Origin: Azotimanducus sp965199815 | Lineage (GTDB): Bacteria; Pseudomonadota; Gammaproteobacteria; Pseudomonadales; Azotimanducaceae | Length of the DNA stretch: 64,000 nt | NCBI GenBank assembly: GCA_965199815.1 | Contig: CBDATE010000028.1 | Coordinates: forward strand, 1 to 64,000 | Reading direction: 5' to 3' | In this document: piece by piece, positions 43,768 through 53,217 of the stretch | Numbering within the stretch: the first letter of the stretch is position 1 | Layout: each line of letters begins with the position of its first letter | Program-made: the position numbers and the translations under genes | Notes under the pieces: generated by a model | What the model saw: only the letters and a program-made list of their open reading frames with translations | What the model was told of the DNA's origin: nothing | Databases searched by the model: none

Positions 43768-46700
43768 TGAAAATCCACGAGTTGTTTGATCGCGACCCGC
43801 GCCAAGGCAGCCTTGCAAACAACGGCCAGGCTCGCATCGAGGAAGTTGTGGATCGACAGGAGTTGCGTACCGAGCTTGAAACCTTTGTGTGCGAGGGTCG
43901 ATTCGCGGATGCGCTGTTGCGCATCCTTGGTCGCTTTCTTGCAAACTACGATCGAACCAAGCAGGAATCCGCCTGGATCAGCGGTTTCTTCGGCAGCGGC
44001 AAGTCGCATCTGCTCAAGATGCTGGCTCACCTGTGGTGTAACACCGAGTTCGAAGATGGAGCTACCGCTCGCGACCTCGTGCCCGGCAAACTGCCTTCGG
44101 AAATTGCCGCAGCGCTGCGCGAACTCGACACCCTGGCGGCACGAGCCGACAAGCCAGTCGTGGCGGCTGCCGGCACCCTGCTCGGCGGCAACGCGCATGC
44201 TCGCAGGAATGTGCTGGCTATCCTCCTGCGCGCCTGTGGGTTGCCAACACTCTACTCACAGGCCAGATTCTGTTTTTGGCTGCGCGATGAAGGCGCACTC
44301 GACGAGGTTCGTAGCCATGTGGAATCCGAAGGTAAGGATTGGCTACGAGAACTCAACAACCTGTACGTGAGCCCGCTCATTGCTCGCGGTCTGCTTGATG
44401 CGATGCCGGATTTCGCCAAAGACGAGCAAGCAACGCGCCTGCTGATACGGGAACAGTTTCCCCAAACCCCGACGGTGGACATCACCACTGCTGAGTTTGT
44501 TCAAGCTGTTCGCGATGCCCTGGCTCCGCAGGGTGAGCTCCCGCCGACGCTGTTGGCTTTGGACGAGGTGCAGCAATATGTGCATGAGGAACCGGACCGC
44601 GCCACTGCCATAACCGAAATGGCGGAAGCCCTGCAGACGAAGTTCGATGGGCGAGTCATGCTGGTAGGCGCGGGACAGTCTGCGCTGTCAGCCGGTACAC
44701 ACGCACTGGCCTGGTTGCAGGATCGCTTCACGATTTCCGCGCAGCTGACCGATGCGGATGTTGAGACTGTCACCCGCCGCGTACTGCTGCATAAAAAACC
44801 CAGCGCCACAGAGCCTGTACAACACATACTCGAGTCCAGTTCCGGCGAGATTTCCCGACATCTCGCCGACACAAAGTTGGCGGTTCGGACGGAAGATGGA
44901 GATCATGCCGTTGAAGACTATCCACTCCTGAGCACTCGCCGTCGCTTCTGGGAGGTGTGCTTCCAGGCAGTGGACATTGGCGGCGGGAGTAGCCAACTTC
45001 GTTCACAGTTGCGCATTCTCCGCGACTCCTTGAAATTGGTCGCCGATAGAGAGTTGGGTGCGGTTATTCCCGCAAGCGATCTCTACAACGCCTTGGCTGA
45101 CAGTTTGTTGGCCAGCAGTGTGTTGCCGAAGGAAATCTACGAACGCGTGGCGAAGCTCAACGATGGTAAGGAGCACGGAGAGCTACGGAGAAACCTCTGC
45201 GGTCTGGTTTTCCTGATCGGCAAGTTGCCGAGGGAACCTGCCGCCGACACCGGTGTTCGGGCAGATGCCACTACGCTTGCCGACTTGTTGGTGGACGACC
45301 TGAGCGCAGATTCGGGGCCGTTTCGCAAGCAAGTGGGAGACGCGCTGGAACAACTCGCCGACGAAGGCGTACTCATGAAACTCGGTGCCGAGTACCGTCT
45401 GCAAACCACCGAGGGCGCGGCGTGGGATCAAGCCTTTCGTGAGCGGCAAGCAGCGCTGCGCCAGGGTTCGTCCGCAGTCGATGAGACCCGCGAACGGCTC
45501 TTCAGCGCAGCAGTCGAGGAGATTCTGGGAACCGTCAAAGTGTCGCACGGCCGATCTCGTGTGCGTCGGGCGCTTAAGCTCCATGTTGGCAGCGAGGCAC
45601 CCTCCGATGCCACAGATGCGGTGTATGTCTGGCTGCGCGATGGTTGGTCGAGTATCGAGACGGAGGTCATCGCGGAAGCTCGTCACCGAGGGGTTGGCGA
45701 CCCCATGCTGCATCTATTCGTGCCACGGCGCAATGCAGACAGTCTGCACAACAGTATCATCAACGCCGAGGCGGCCAGATATGTGCTTGATTTGCGCGGG
45801 ACTCCAGGTTCGGCAGAAGGCAGGGAGGCCCAGCAAGCCACGCAGGGCAGGTTGACGGTAGCTGAAGCTGAGCGCGACCAGCTTATTCACGATGTATTGC
45901 ATAAGGCCCGCGTCCTGCAAGGCGGCGGTGACGAGGTGCACGACGCTGACACCTTGTCAGCGAAAATCGAGAGCGGCACGAACTCGTCTCTCGCCAGGCT
46001 CTATCCCCGCTTTGCCGAGGCCGACCACGGCGCTTGGGAAGCGGCTTTGCGGCGTACGCGAGACGGCTCCGGCGAACCGCTCAAGGCCGTGGGCTGGGAG
46101 GAGGCCACCGAGCGGCACCCCGTCGCCAAGGAAGTCTTCAAGTTGACCACCACCGGTGCGCGTGGCAGCGAAATCCAGAAAAAACTCGGGGCCCCGCCCT
46201 GCGGTTGGCCTCAAGATGCCATTGACACCGTCCTGATCGCCCTGCATCGCTCCGGCCACTTGCGTACGCTGCGTAACGGCGAGCCTGTGGCGATGGATGC
46301 GCTCGACCAAGTCGGTGTCAAATCCGCGGAGTTTCGTACCGAACAGGTGGTGCTTGGCAGCGGCGACCGGATCGCCCTGCGCGGACTGTTCCTGAAACTT
46401 GATGTCCGGGCCACCAGCGGCAACGAGGAAAGCGCGGCACCGGATTTCCTTCAGTGCCTGATCGAACTTGCGAAGCGCGCCGGCGGCGAAGCTCCGCTGC
46501 CGATGCCGCCAGACATCGCGTGGGTCCAGGATTTGGTGCAGCTGTCCGGCACCGAACAAATGAAGGCGATTCTCGACAACAAGGAACGCATTGAGAATGC
46601 CGCTGATACGTGGCAAAGACTCGCGGACCGGACACAACAGCGCCTGCCGGGTTGGAACCTGGCCCGCTCCCTATGCAATCATGCTGCTGAATTGCCTGTG

Positions 46701-47234
46701 CATGACGAGGTCGCCTCGGAATTGGATGTGATCGCCTCGCAACGCTCGCTGCTCGCCGAATCCGACCCTGTCGCGCCGCTCACGGCAAAGCTCGCCGCCG
46801 CGCTGCGCGAAGCGCTGACTGCTGTGCATGCAAAGCAGCGCGAAGCGGCGGAAACTGCGGCCGCAACCCTTGCCGCGGACGCGACCTGGGAGCAATTGCC
46901 CGCCGAGTCCCGGTCCCTGCTCATTCGTCGGCATCGCCTTGATCCAGCACCAGACTTGGATCTGAGCACCGACGAGGCACTGAAGAACGCCCTTGACGCG
47001 GACTCCCTGTCTGCTTGGCAAGCCAAAATCGACGCAATGCCCACACGCTTGTCAAAAGCGCTGGAGGAAGCTGCCGGACAGATTGCCAAGCCAGGAGGCG
47101 CGAAGACGAAGCCTGCCACCGTGTCCGTTCATCGTGGCACCCTGCGCGACGAAGCAGAGGTTGGGGACTGGGTGCGCGAACATGAACGGAAACTGCTTGA
47201 GGCCGTGCAGAAAGGCCCCGTCATCGTGCGGTGA
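43767..47234 (+). CDS. brxC: BREX P-loop ATPase BrxC
   Basis: The 1155-residue ATPase (family length about 1200) opens with KIHELFDRDPRQG and has Walker A in WISGFFGSGKSHLLKMLAHL (about residue 73) and a Walker B-like LLALDEVQQYVHE at about residue 263. The long C-terminal half is helical and charged. BrxC/PglY is required for both host methylation and phage exclusion in type 1 BREX. ATG 43767 with AGGAAAGG upstream is preferred over the TTG three bases earlier. Confidence 0.93.
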   Translation: MKIHELFDRDPRQGSLANNGQARIEEVVDRQELRTELETFVCEGRFADALLRILGRFLANYDRTKQESAWISGFFGSGKSHLLKMLAHLWCNTEFEDGATARDLVPGKLPSEIAAALRELDTLAARADKPVVAAAGTLLGGNAHARRNVLAILLRACGLPTLYSQARFCFWLRDEGALDEVRSHVESEGKDWLRELNNLYVSPLIARGLLDAMPDFAKDEQATRLLIREQFPQTPTVDITTAEFVQAVRDALAPQGELPPTLLALDEVQQYVHEEPDRATAITEMAEALQTKFDGRVMLVGAGQSALSAGTHALAWLQDRFTISAQLTDADVETVTRRVLLHKKPSATEPVQHILESSSGEISRHLADTKLAVRTEDGDHAVEDYPLLSTRRRFWEVCFQAVDIGGGSSQLRSQLRILRDSLKLVADRELGAVIPASDLYNALADSLLASSVLPKEIYERVAKLNDGKEHGELRRNLCGLVFLIGKLPREPAADTGVRADATTLADLLVDDLSADSGPFRKQVGDALEQLADEGVLMKLGAEYRLQTTEGAAWDQAFRERQAALRQGSSAVDETRERLFSAAVEEILGTVKVSHGRSRVRRALKLHVGSEAPSDATDAVYVWLRDGWSSIETEVIAEARHRGVGDPMLHLFVPRRNADSLHNSIINAEAARYVLDLRGTPGSAEGREAQQATQGRLTVAEAERDQLIHDVLHKARVLQGGGDEVHDADTLSAKIESGTNSSLARLYPRFAEADHGAWEAALRRTRDGSGEPLKAVGWEEATERHPVAKEVFKLTTTGARGSEIQKKLGAPPCGWPQDAIDTVLIALHRSGHLRTLRNGEPVAMDALDQVGVKSAEFRTEQVVLGSGDRIALRGLFLKLDVRATSGNEESAAPDFLQCLIELAKRAGGEAPLPMPPDIAWVQDLVQLSGTEQMKAILDNKERIENAADTWQRLADRTQQRLPGWNLARSLCNHAAELPVHDEVASELDVIASQRSLLAESDPVAPLTAKLAAALREALTAVHAKQREAAETAAATLAADATWEQLPAESRSLLIRRHRLDPAPDLDLSTDEALKNALDADSLSAWQAKIDAMPTRLSKALEEAAGQIAKPGGAKTKPATVSVHRGTLRDEAEVGDWVREHERKLLEAVQKGPVIVR

Positions 47235-47297
47235 GGGAAAGCGAAATGACGCAAGAGCGGTAGAAAGAAACTTCGGATTGAAATACAAGGAGGCAAC

Positions 47298-47450
47298 ATG
47301 GCCAGCAAAAAAGACATTGACAAGGCTTGGGACAAGGCCCCCAAGATCCACGCCCTGCACTGGAAGAAAATCGAAAGAAAGGAGACAAGTACCCCTGATG
47401 AACCAGACAGCCTGAGACCAAGTAACCTTTGCAAAAGAACTTTATCGTAG
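47298..47450 (+). pseudogene. Remnant of a small HNH-nuclease-like gene
   Basis: A perfect AAGGAGG site 3 nt upstream introduces a 50-codon frame starting MASKKDIDKAWDKAPKI, which resembles the N-terminus of short HNH proteins. It jumps to HALHWKK. Restoring one A at the AAAA run (about 47376) would read HALHWKKNRKKGDKYP and a stop at 47396-47398, like the C-terminus of the same proteins. The central HNH part, expected to be about 50 residues, is missing. I read it as an internally deleted and frameshifted relic. The family comparison is from memory and unverified. Confidence 0.45.
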
Positions 47451-47460
47451 GAGCGGATCC

Positions 47461-47874
47461 GTGAAAACACATCATCTTTTCCTTAGTCACTCTTGGCAAT
47501 ATGGCGATGCATATGATCGCCTGCTGCAACTTCTTCGCGCACGGCCTTACTTCCGATTCAAGAATTATTCTGTGCCCAAGGATGATCCTGTCCACAATGC
47601 TGGGACGGATGCAGCGCTCAGGCGCGCCATCAAGAACAAAATGGCTCCGTGTGGTGTCGTGCTCGTTATCGCTGGCGTTTACGCGACTTATAGCAAGTGG
47701 ATAAATATCGAATTGGATCTCGCGCAAAAAGGGTTCGGGACAAAAAAACCGGTCATCGCAATAGAATTACGGGGAGCGAAACGCAGTTCCGATGTAGCAA
47801 AACAACCGGCAGACCGGGTTGTTCGATGGGATACGGAAAGCGTCATTAAGGCGATTCGAGAGGTATCCCAGTGA
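47461..47874 (+). CDS. ThsB-like TIR domain protein
   Basis: The 137-residue protein is a single domain of the Thoeris ThsB / DUF1863 TIR-like family: HLFLSHSWQYGDAYDRLL at the start, YSVPKDDPVH, VLVIAGVYATYSKWINIEL and KKPVIAIELRGAKRSS. The WINIE glutamate is at the position of the TIR catalytic Glu. In Thoeris such proteins make a cyclic ADP-ribose-type signal on infection, but no ThsA effector is present here. It starts at GTG 47461 (AGGAG site upstream) and its stop overlaps the next gene by 4 nt. It lies inside the BREX operon between brxC and pglX. Confidence 0.85.
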   Translation: MKTHHLFLSHSWQYGDAYDRLLQLLRARPYFRFKNYSVPKDDPVHNAGTDAALRRAIKNKMAPCGVVLVIAGVYATYSKWINIELDLAQKGFGTKKPVIAIELRGAKRSSDVAKQPADRVVRWDTESVIKAIREVSQ

Positions 47875-48326
47875 GCCAATCACAACAACAGGAACTGGTC
47901 GAGATTTACAAGCTGCATGCTGAGCTGGCGGACCGGGTCAGCCAGCGCCGGGAAGGGGCGAACCGACTGTTCGTTTCCATTCTCGTAGCCGTTTTCGCCC
48001 TGACGGGCTTTTTGCTTCGCTTCGGCGGTGCGGAAATCGGCGATCTGTATGTGCCGATCATCTGCCTTCTTGGCTTCCTCCTGTCGGGTGCATGGTTTAT
48101 GGTCATTCGCTCCTACCAGCAGCTCAACACTGGCAAGTTCAAAGCGTTGCACGAATTGGAGGAGGAGCTTGCCTACTCGTTCTTCAAGCGCGAGTGGAAA
48201 CTGCTTTCCGAGGGCAAGGAATTCAGAAAATACTGGCGATTGACGGTTGCGGAACGCCTGCTGTCTTTGATTTTCGGCCTGGCCTTCTTCGCGCTCTTCA
48301 TCGCCGTGCTTGTTGATCCCATCTGA
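47871..48326 (+). CDS. Small two-to-three-segment membrane protein paired with the TIR gene (RipA-like)
   Basis: The 151-residue protein has the pattern IYKLHAELADRVSQRREGAN, a hydrophobic segment (LFVSILVAVFALTGFLL), a second (LYVPIICLLGFLLSGAWFMV), a cytoplasmic helix (KALHELEEELAYSFFKREWK) and a C-terminal segment (LLSLIFGLAFFALFIAVLV). It resembles the RipA-type octameric membrane family that I recall accompanying TIR genes. In this context a membrane effector activated by a TIR-made signal is a plausible inference. GTGA and TGATG overlaps couple it to the TIR gene and to pglX. Confidence 0.72.
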   Translation: MSQSQQQELVEIYKLHAELADRVSQRREGANRLFVSILVAVFALTGFLLRFGGAEIGDLYVPIICLLGFLLSGAWFMVIRSYQQLNTGKFKALHELEEELAYSFFKREWKLLSEGKEFRKYWRLTVAERLLSLIFGLAFFALFIAVLVDPI

Positions 48327-51300
48327 TGACCGCACTTCCCGCAGAACTGCGCAAGCGCTTGTCCAAAGTAGTTGCGGATGCGCGTCGTCAGGCCGAACTT
48401 GGTGCCCGCCAAGCCTTGGAACGTTTGGCGGTGAGAGCGAGGGAACCGCACCAGTCAATGACTGATGATGAGCGGGCACTGCGGCGGCGCCTGCGGGCGC
48501 ATGGGCGGCAGCTCGGTGACCGACGTGACCGGCGCACCGGTGAACAACGTATCGAAAGGCTGACACACGAGGTGGCCTACGAACACTGGCATCAAATGCT
48601 CTTCGCCCGGTTTCTCGCCGAGAATGATTTGCTGATCGAGCCCGAATCTCAGGTGCCTGTAACCCTGGCAGAGTGCGAGGAGTTGGCGCAGGAACAAGGG
48701 AAAGACGCTTGGTCGCTTGCTGGCACCTTCGCCGCCCGGATGTTGCCGCGCATCTTCCGCCCGGACGACCCGGTACTTGAGGTTACGCTCGCGCCGGAAA
48801 CCCGGCAAGTGCTGCGCAGCCTGCTCAACGATCTGCCTGCCAAGGTATTCACATCTGACGATGCGCTCGGCTGGACCTACCAGTTCTGGCAGGCGGAGCG
48901 GAAGGACGAAATCAACGCCAGCGGCGTGAAGATCGGTGCCGACCAACTGTCGCCGGTCACCCAACTCTTTACCGAGCACTACATGGTTCGATTCCTGTTC
49001 CATAACACCATCGGCGCTTGGTGGGTCGGCAAGATTTTGGCCAGTCAGCCTGCCCTCGCCGAACGCGCTGCCAGCGAGTCTGAATTACGCGCAGCGGCGC
49101 GGCTGACCGCCGTTGGCGGCTACGACTTCGACTACCTGCGCTTCGTGCGCCAGGGAGCTGCGCCTCAGATGGATGATGCACCAGGCGACGAATCCCAGTC
49201 CATGCCGGACGGTTACTGGCGACCGGCTTCTGGCAGCTTCGACCTCTGGCCGCGCGCAGCCGCCAAGTTGCGCGTCCTCGATCCCTGCTGCGGGAGCGGT
49301 CACTTCCTTGTGGAAGGCTTCGAACTGCTGCTGCGCCTGCGCATGGAAGAAGAGAGCCTGCCGCTCGAAGAAGCCATCCGTGCCGTGTTGCGCGACAACT
49401 TGTTTGGCTTGGAGATAGATCCGCGCTGCACCCAGATAGCGGCGTTCAACCTGGCGTTGGCGGCGTGGAAACGCGCCGGGCGCTGGCTGGAATTGCCACC
49501 GCTCAATATCGCGTACTGTGGCATTGCGCCAGATGCGACGCAGGAAGATTGGCTGCGAGTGGCCAGGCGCGCGGATAGCGCGAACGCCGATATGGGTGAC
49601 GACGAAAGTGACCGTCGCGGATTGGCGGATGCGTTCATGATTGGGCTCACCCAACTGCAAGAGGCGTTTCGGCAGGCACCCGTTCTCGGTTCGCTGATCG
49701 ACCTGCACACGGTTCGCGAAGACCTGATCCAAAAAGGCTTCGATTCATTGCGGGAACCATTGGACGCTGTGCTGGCCCAAGAGGAAGACGACGAAACGAC
49801 GGAGCAGGCCATCGCCGCTCAGGGCATGACGGCGGCCGCGGACATCATGACTGGCACCTATACGCTGGTCATCACCAATGTCCCCTACTTGGCGCGGGGG
49901 AAGCAGAGCGATGCCATCAAGCAGTTCGCGGACCGCGAGCACAAGACTGCGAAGAACGATCTTGCCACCATGTTCGTGTCGCGCATCTTCGAGTGGCTCG
50001 GAACCAGTGCTACGCAGGCAGTCGTAACGCCGCAAAACTGGTTGTTCCTGAAGAGCTACCAGAAACTCCGCGAGCAATTGCTGAAGGAGAGGGCCTGGAA
50101 TTTCGTGGCGCGGTTGGGGGCTGGCGCTTTTGAGACAATCGGTGGTCAAGTCGTTAACGTTGCGCTGAACATACTCTCGGCCCACAAGCCGGAACCGGAT
50201 TGGCAGATGGCAGGCATGGATGTCTCCGCTCCTCGTGGCCAACGCCTAATCCGAGCAGCGGAAAAAGCGGAATTGCTGCGAGACGATGGCCCTGCCGTCA
50301 TGACGCGCCAAGCTGGTCAGTTGCACAATCCTGACGCGGTGGTTCGCGAGCGCCCTACGACTGTCCAATCCCTGCTCCGCCAATACTGCGATGGTCATCA
50401 GGGATTGGCTACAGCGGACTATTCAAGAAGGGGGCGATGCTTTTGGGAATCCCCGCAACTATCCGCGAACTGGAAGTTTCAGCAGAGCACTGTACAAGTA
50501 ACAGAGAACTTTGGAGGAAGAGAACATGTCGTGTACTGGGGCGAAGGTGACGATGCCCTTGAGGCTAATCCAGGCGTACGTGTACAGGGGGGGGGGGGTA
50601 TGGAATAGGAACGGAATTGCCGTCTCGCAGATGCGAGAATTGCCCGTTTCACGCTATACAGGCGAAGTATTCGATAACAACGTAGCTGTATTGGGCCCGC
50701 TCGACAAAGAGCACAGATCTGCCATTTGGTGCTTCTGCTCCTCCCCCGAATACGCCAAAGCTGTCCGCGAAATCGACCAGAAACTCAATGTCACCAACGC
50801 CACGTTGGTCAAAGTCCCCTTCGACCTGCCGCGCTGGCAGAAAGTCGCCGCCGAGCAATACCCCAAGGGCCTGCCCGAGCCCTACTCGAACGACCCTAGG
50901 CAGTGGATTTTCCACGGCCATCCCTGCGGTAGCGTTGTCTGGGACTCGCAAGCCAAATGGACGACGACCGGTCAACTACGCAAGGATGCCAGCGTTCTGC
51001 AAGTAGCCGTGGCGCGGCTGCTCGGTTACCGTTGGCCAGCGGAACAGGACGCGGACATGCGCCTTGCCGCCGAACAGCGCGCATGGGTCGAACATTGCGC
51101 CGCCCTGCATGAACACGCCGACCAGGACGGCATCGTATGCCTGCCAGCGCTGCGGGGCGAGGCCAGCGCCGCCGACCGCCTCCGCAAACTGCTCGGCGCG
51201 GCCTATGGCGACGAATGGTCCGCAGCGGTCGAACGGGCGCTACTTGCCGCTTGTACGGATGGAAAACAGACTGCGGCCTCGCTTGAAGATTGGCTGCGCG

Positions 51301-51980
51301 ATCAATTCTTCACCGAACATTGCGCCCTGTTCCACCATCGCCCCTTCGTCTGGCATGTCTGGGACGGTCGCAAGGATGGCTTTCACGCGCTGGTGAACTA
51401 CCACCGGCTCGCCGCCCCGAATGGTACCGGACGGCGCACCCTCGAAGCCTTGGCCTACAGCTATCTCGGCGATTGGATTAATCGCCAGCAAGCGCAACAG
51501 GAAGAGCAGATGGAAGGGGCTGACGGCCGCCTTGCCGCCGCCAAGGATATGCAAGGGCAACTCGAGCGCATTCTGGACGGCGAACCGCCCCGCGACCTGT
51601 TCGTTCGCTGGAAGCCACTGCACGACCAGCCCATAGGCTGGGAACCCGATCTTGACGATGGCGTACGGCTGAACATCCGCCCGTTCCTCTCGTCCAAGCT
51701 TCGCTTTGGTGGCCGCAGGGGCGCGGGCATCCTGCGCAGCAAACCGAAAATCAACTGGGGCAAGGACCGCGGCAAGGAACATCAGGCGCTGCGGCCTCGC
51801 AATGAGTTTCCGTGGTTCTGGTCCTGCCCGGGCAATGGCGATGTAGCTCAGCGCACCAACTATCGGGCGACCGACGACGTGCCTTTTGATGGCAACCGCT
51901 GGAACGATCTGCACTACGCCAACGCCACCAAGGAAGCCGCGCGCGCCGCTGCGGGCAGGCACGACGATCAAGAGGTATGA
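48326..51980 (+). CDS. pglX: BREX adenine-specific DNA methyltransferase PglX, split by a 12-G tract (OFF state)
   Basis: PglX methylates the BREX host motif. The upstream frame (48326-50608) holds the SAM motif VLDPCCGSGHFLVEGFE (about residue 315) and the catalytic motif TNVPYLARGKQ (about 517), an NPPY variant. It ends prematurely at TAG 50606, just after a run of 12 G. The downstream frame, open to 51980, carries the rest of the protein (AVSQMRELPVSRYTGEVFDNN, IWCFCSSPEYAKAVREID). Deleting one G joins them into 1217 residues, the normal length. The ATG overlaps the membrane-protein stop by 1 nt, and the true stop overlaps the next ATG by 4 nt (ATGA). Confidence 0.93.
50587..50598 (+). repeat. 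Poly-G(12) tract in pglX (candidate phase-variation switch)
   Basis: Twelve consecutive G follow TACA. With 11 (or 8 or 14) G the upstream and downstream pglX frames join; with 12 the product truncates after GGGGME. No other G homopolymer of this length was noticed in the window. Confidence 0.9.
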
Positions 51981-53194
51981 ATGACATGCACTGGAAAGAT
52001 GTGCTTCAGCGAATCGCAGATGGCGAAAACCAGGCAACCGAGTTCAAGCGCGGTCTGGGAGATTTCAGCGGAGTGGGCAAGACGCTGTGTGCCTTTGCGA
52101 ACGGCGACGGCGGATTGCTGATCCTTGGCGTTGACAATGCAGGCGAGATTGTCGGTGTCAAGGAACCGCCTGACCGGGTTCAGGAACGCCTTGCCAACTT
52201 TCTGCATACTGGGTGCAGTCGGCCGCTATCGGCTATCTGCGGTCAGCATCAGGCCGAGTCCGGCTGGGTGCACTGGGTCCAGGTGACTCGTCACCTGCGT
52301 GGATATGAACCGTTCAGCTACGACGGTCAATTCTGGTTGCGCCGGTCGAGAGCGACGGTCGCCCCCTCGTCCTCGGAGTTGCAGGAGTTACTCAATGTCT
52401 TCGGGTTGGTGCTCACCGAAAAGCAGATCATCGCCACGGCTTCGTTGGATGATATTTCCGAGGAGGCGTTTCGTTCCTTCTTGCGCACATGGGGGCGAAC
52501 CATTGGAGATCAGCCGCAGCCAAGGCCGGAGGACGATCTGAGAAACTTCCATGTGTGCGGCATGCTTGACGGCGAAATCCGGCCCACGCTGTATGGACTT
52601 GCCTTCTTCGGGCGGGACTTTCATGCACATCCGCATACCGCCTGTTTGTTCATTCAGTGCGCTGCCTACAGTGGCACCGATCGGGCCTCGAAGTTGCTGA
52701 GCGCAGCGGATTCGAGGGGACGTCTGAAGGATCAGGTCAATCACGCCATGGGCTGGTTTCGCAGCCTGGGGCATGGCGAACGCTATTCGGGGTTGTATCG
52801 GGAAGATATTCCTCTGCTGCCCGATGCGGTCATTCGTGAAGTCCTCGTGAATGCGGTGATTCACCGCAACTACGCGATCACTGGCTCTAGCGTGATGCTG
52901 GAGGTGTTCTCGGACCGCGTTGACGTTACCAGCCCCGGAACACTGCCAAACCACGTAACTGCGGAAGAAGTTCGCTCGGGGGGGACTGTCCGCTCGCGCA
53001 ACGAGACCATGGCCACCGCGATGGTGGAGTTGGGCCTGATGGAGCGGCGCGGGCGTGGCTGGTTGCTGATGCGCCATCTGATGCGTCAGTTCAATGGCAC
53101 TGAACCGGAAATCGTGAACAGCATTGACGGCGGCTATGTGCGCGTCACCTTCCGCTTGCAGCCCGACGGCATTGTGACGGAAGACTTGGGTTGA
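51977..53194 (+). CDS. AlbA_2/Schlafen-type ATP-binding protein (first copy)
   Basis: The 405-residue protein has an N-terminal AlbA_2 domain (NQATEFKRGLGDFSGVGKTL, AFANGDGGLLILGVDNAGEI) and a C-terminal GHKL-like ATP-binding region (LPDAVIREVLVNAVIHRNYA, DRVDVTSPGTLPNHVTAEEV) followed by a helical domain. Proteins of this type are frequent accessory genes in BREX loci; AlbA_2 is thought to bind nucleic acids. ATG 51977 overlaps the pglX stop (ATGA). The second copy at 56039 shares the architecture but is not closely identical. Confidence 0.82.
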   Translation: MNDMHWKDVLQRIADGENQATEFKRGLGDFSGVGKTLCAFANGDGGLLILGVDNAGEIVGVKEPPDRVQERLANFLHTGCSRPLSAICGQHQAESGWVHWVQVTRHLRGYEPFSYDGQFWLRRSRATVAPSSSELQELLNVFGLVLTEKQIIATASLDDISEEAFRSFLRTWGRTIGDQPQPRPEDDLRNFHVCGMLDGEIRPTLYGLAFFGRDFHAHPHTACLFIQCAAYSGTDRASKLLSAADSRGRLKDQVNHAMGWFRSLGHGERYSGLYREDIPLLPDAVIREVLVNAVIHRNYAITGSSVMLEVFSDRVDVTSPGTLPNHVTAEEVRSGGTVRSRNETMATAMVELGLMERRGRGWLLMRHLMRQFNGTEPEIVNSIDGGYVRVTFRLQPDGIVTEDLG

Positions 53195-53217
53195 ACTTGA
53201 GCGGAGGTGTGCCAAAA

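Noticed and set aside
47461..47874. Complete Thoeris system
   Set aside because: No ThsA (SIR2/SLOG) gene is present; only the ThsB-like TIR protein with a membrane partner.
50511..51980. An independent 489-residue gene after pglX
   Set aside because: Its first 30 residues are an out-of-frame reading of pglX, and from the G tract onward it continues the PglX sequence; it is the 3' half of pglX.
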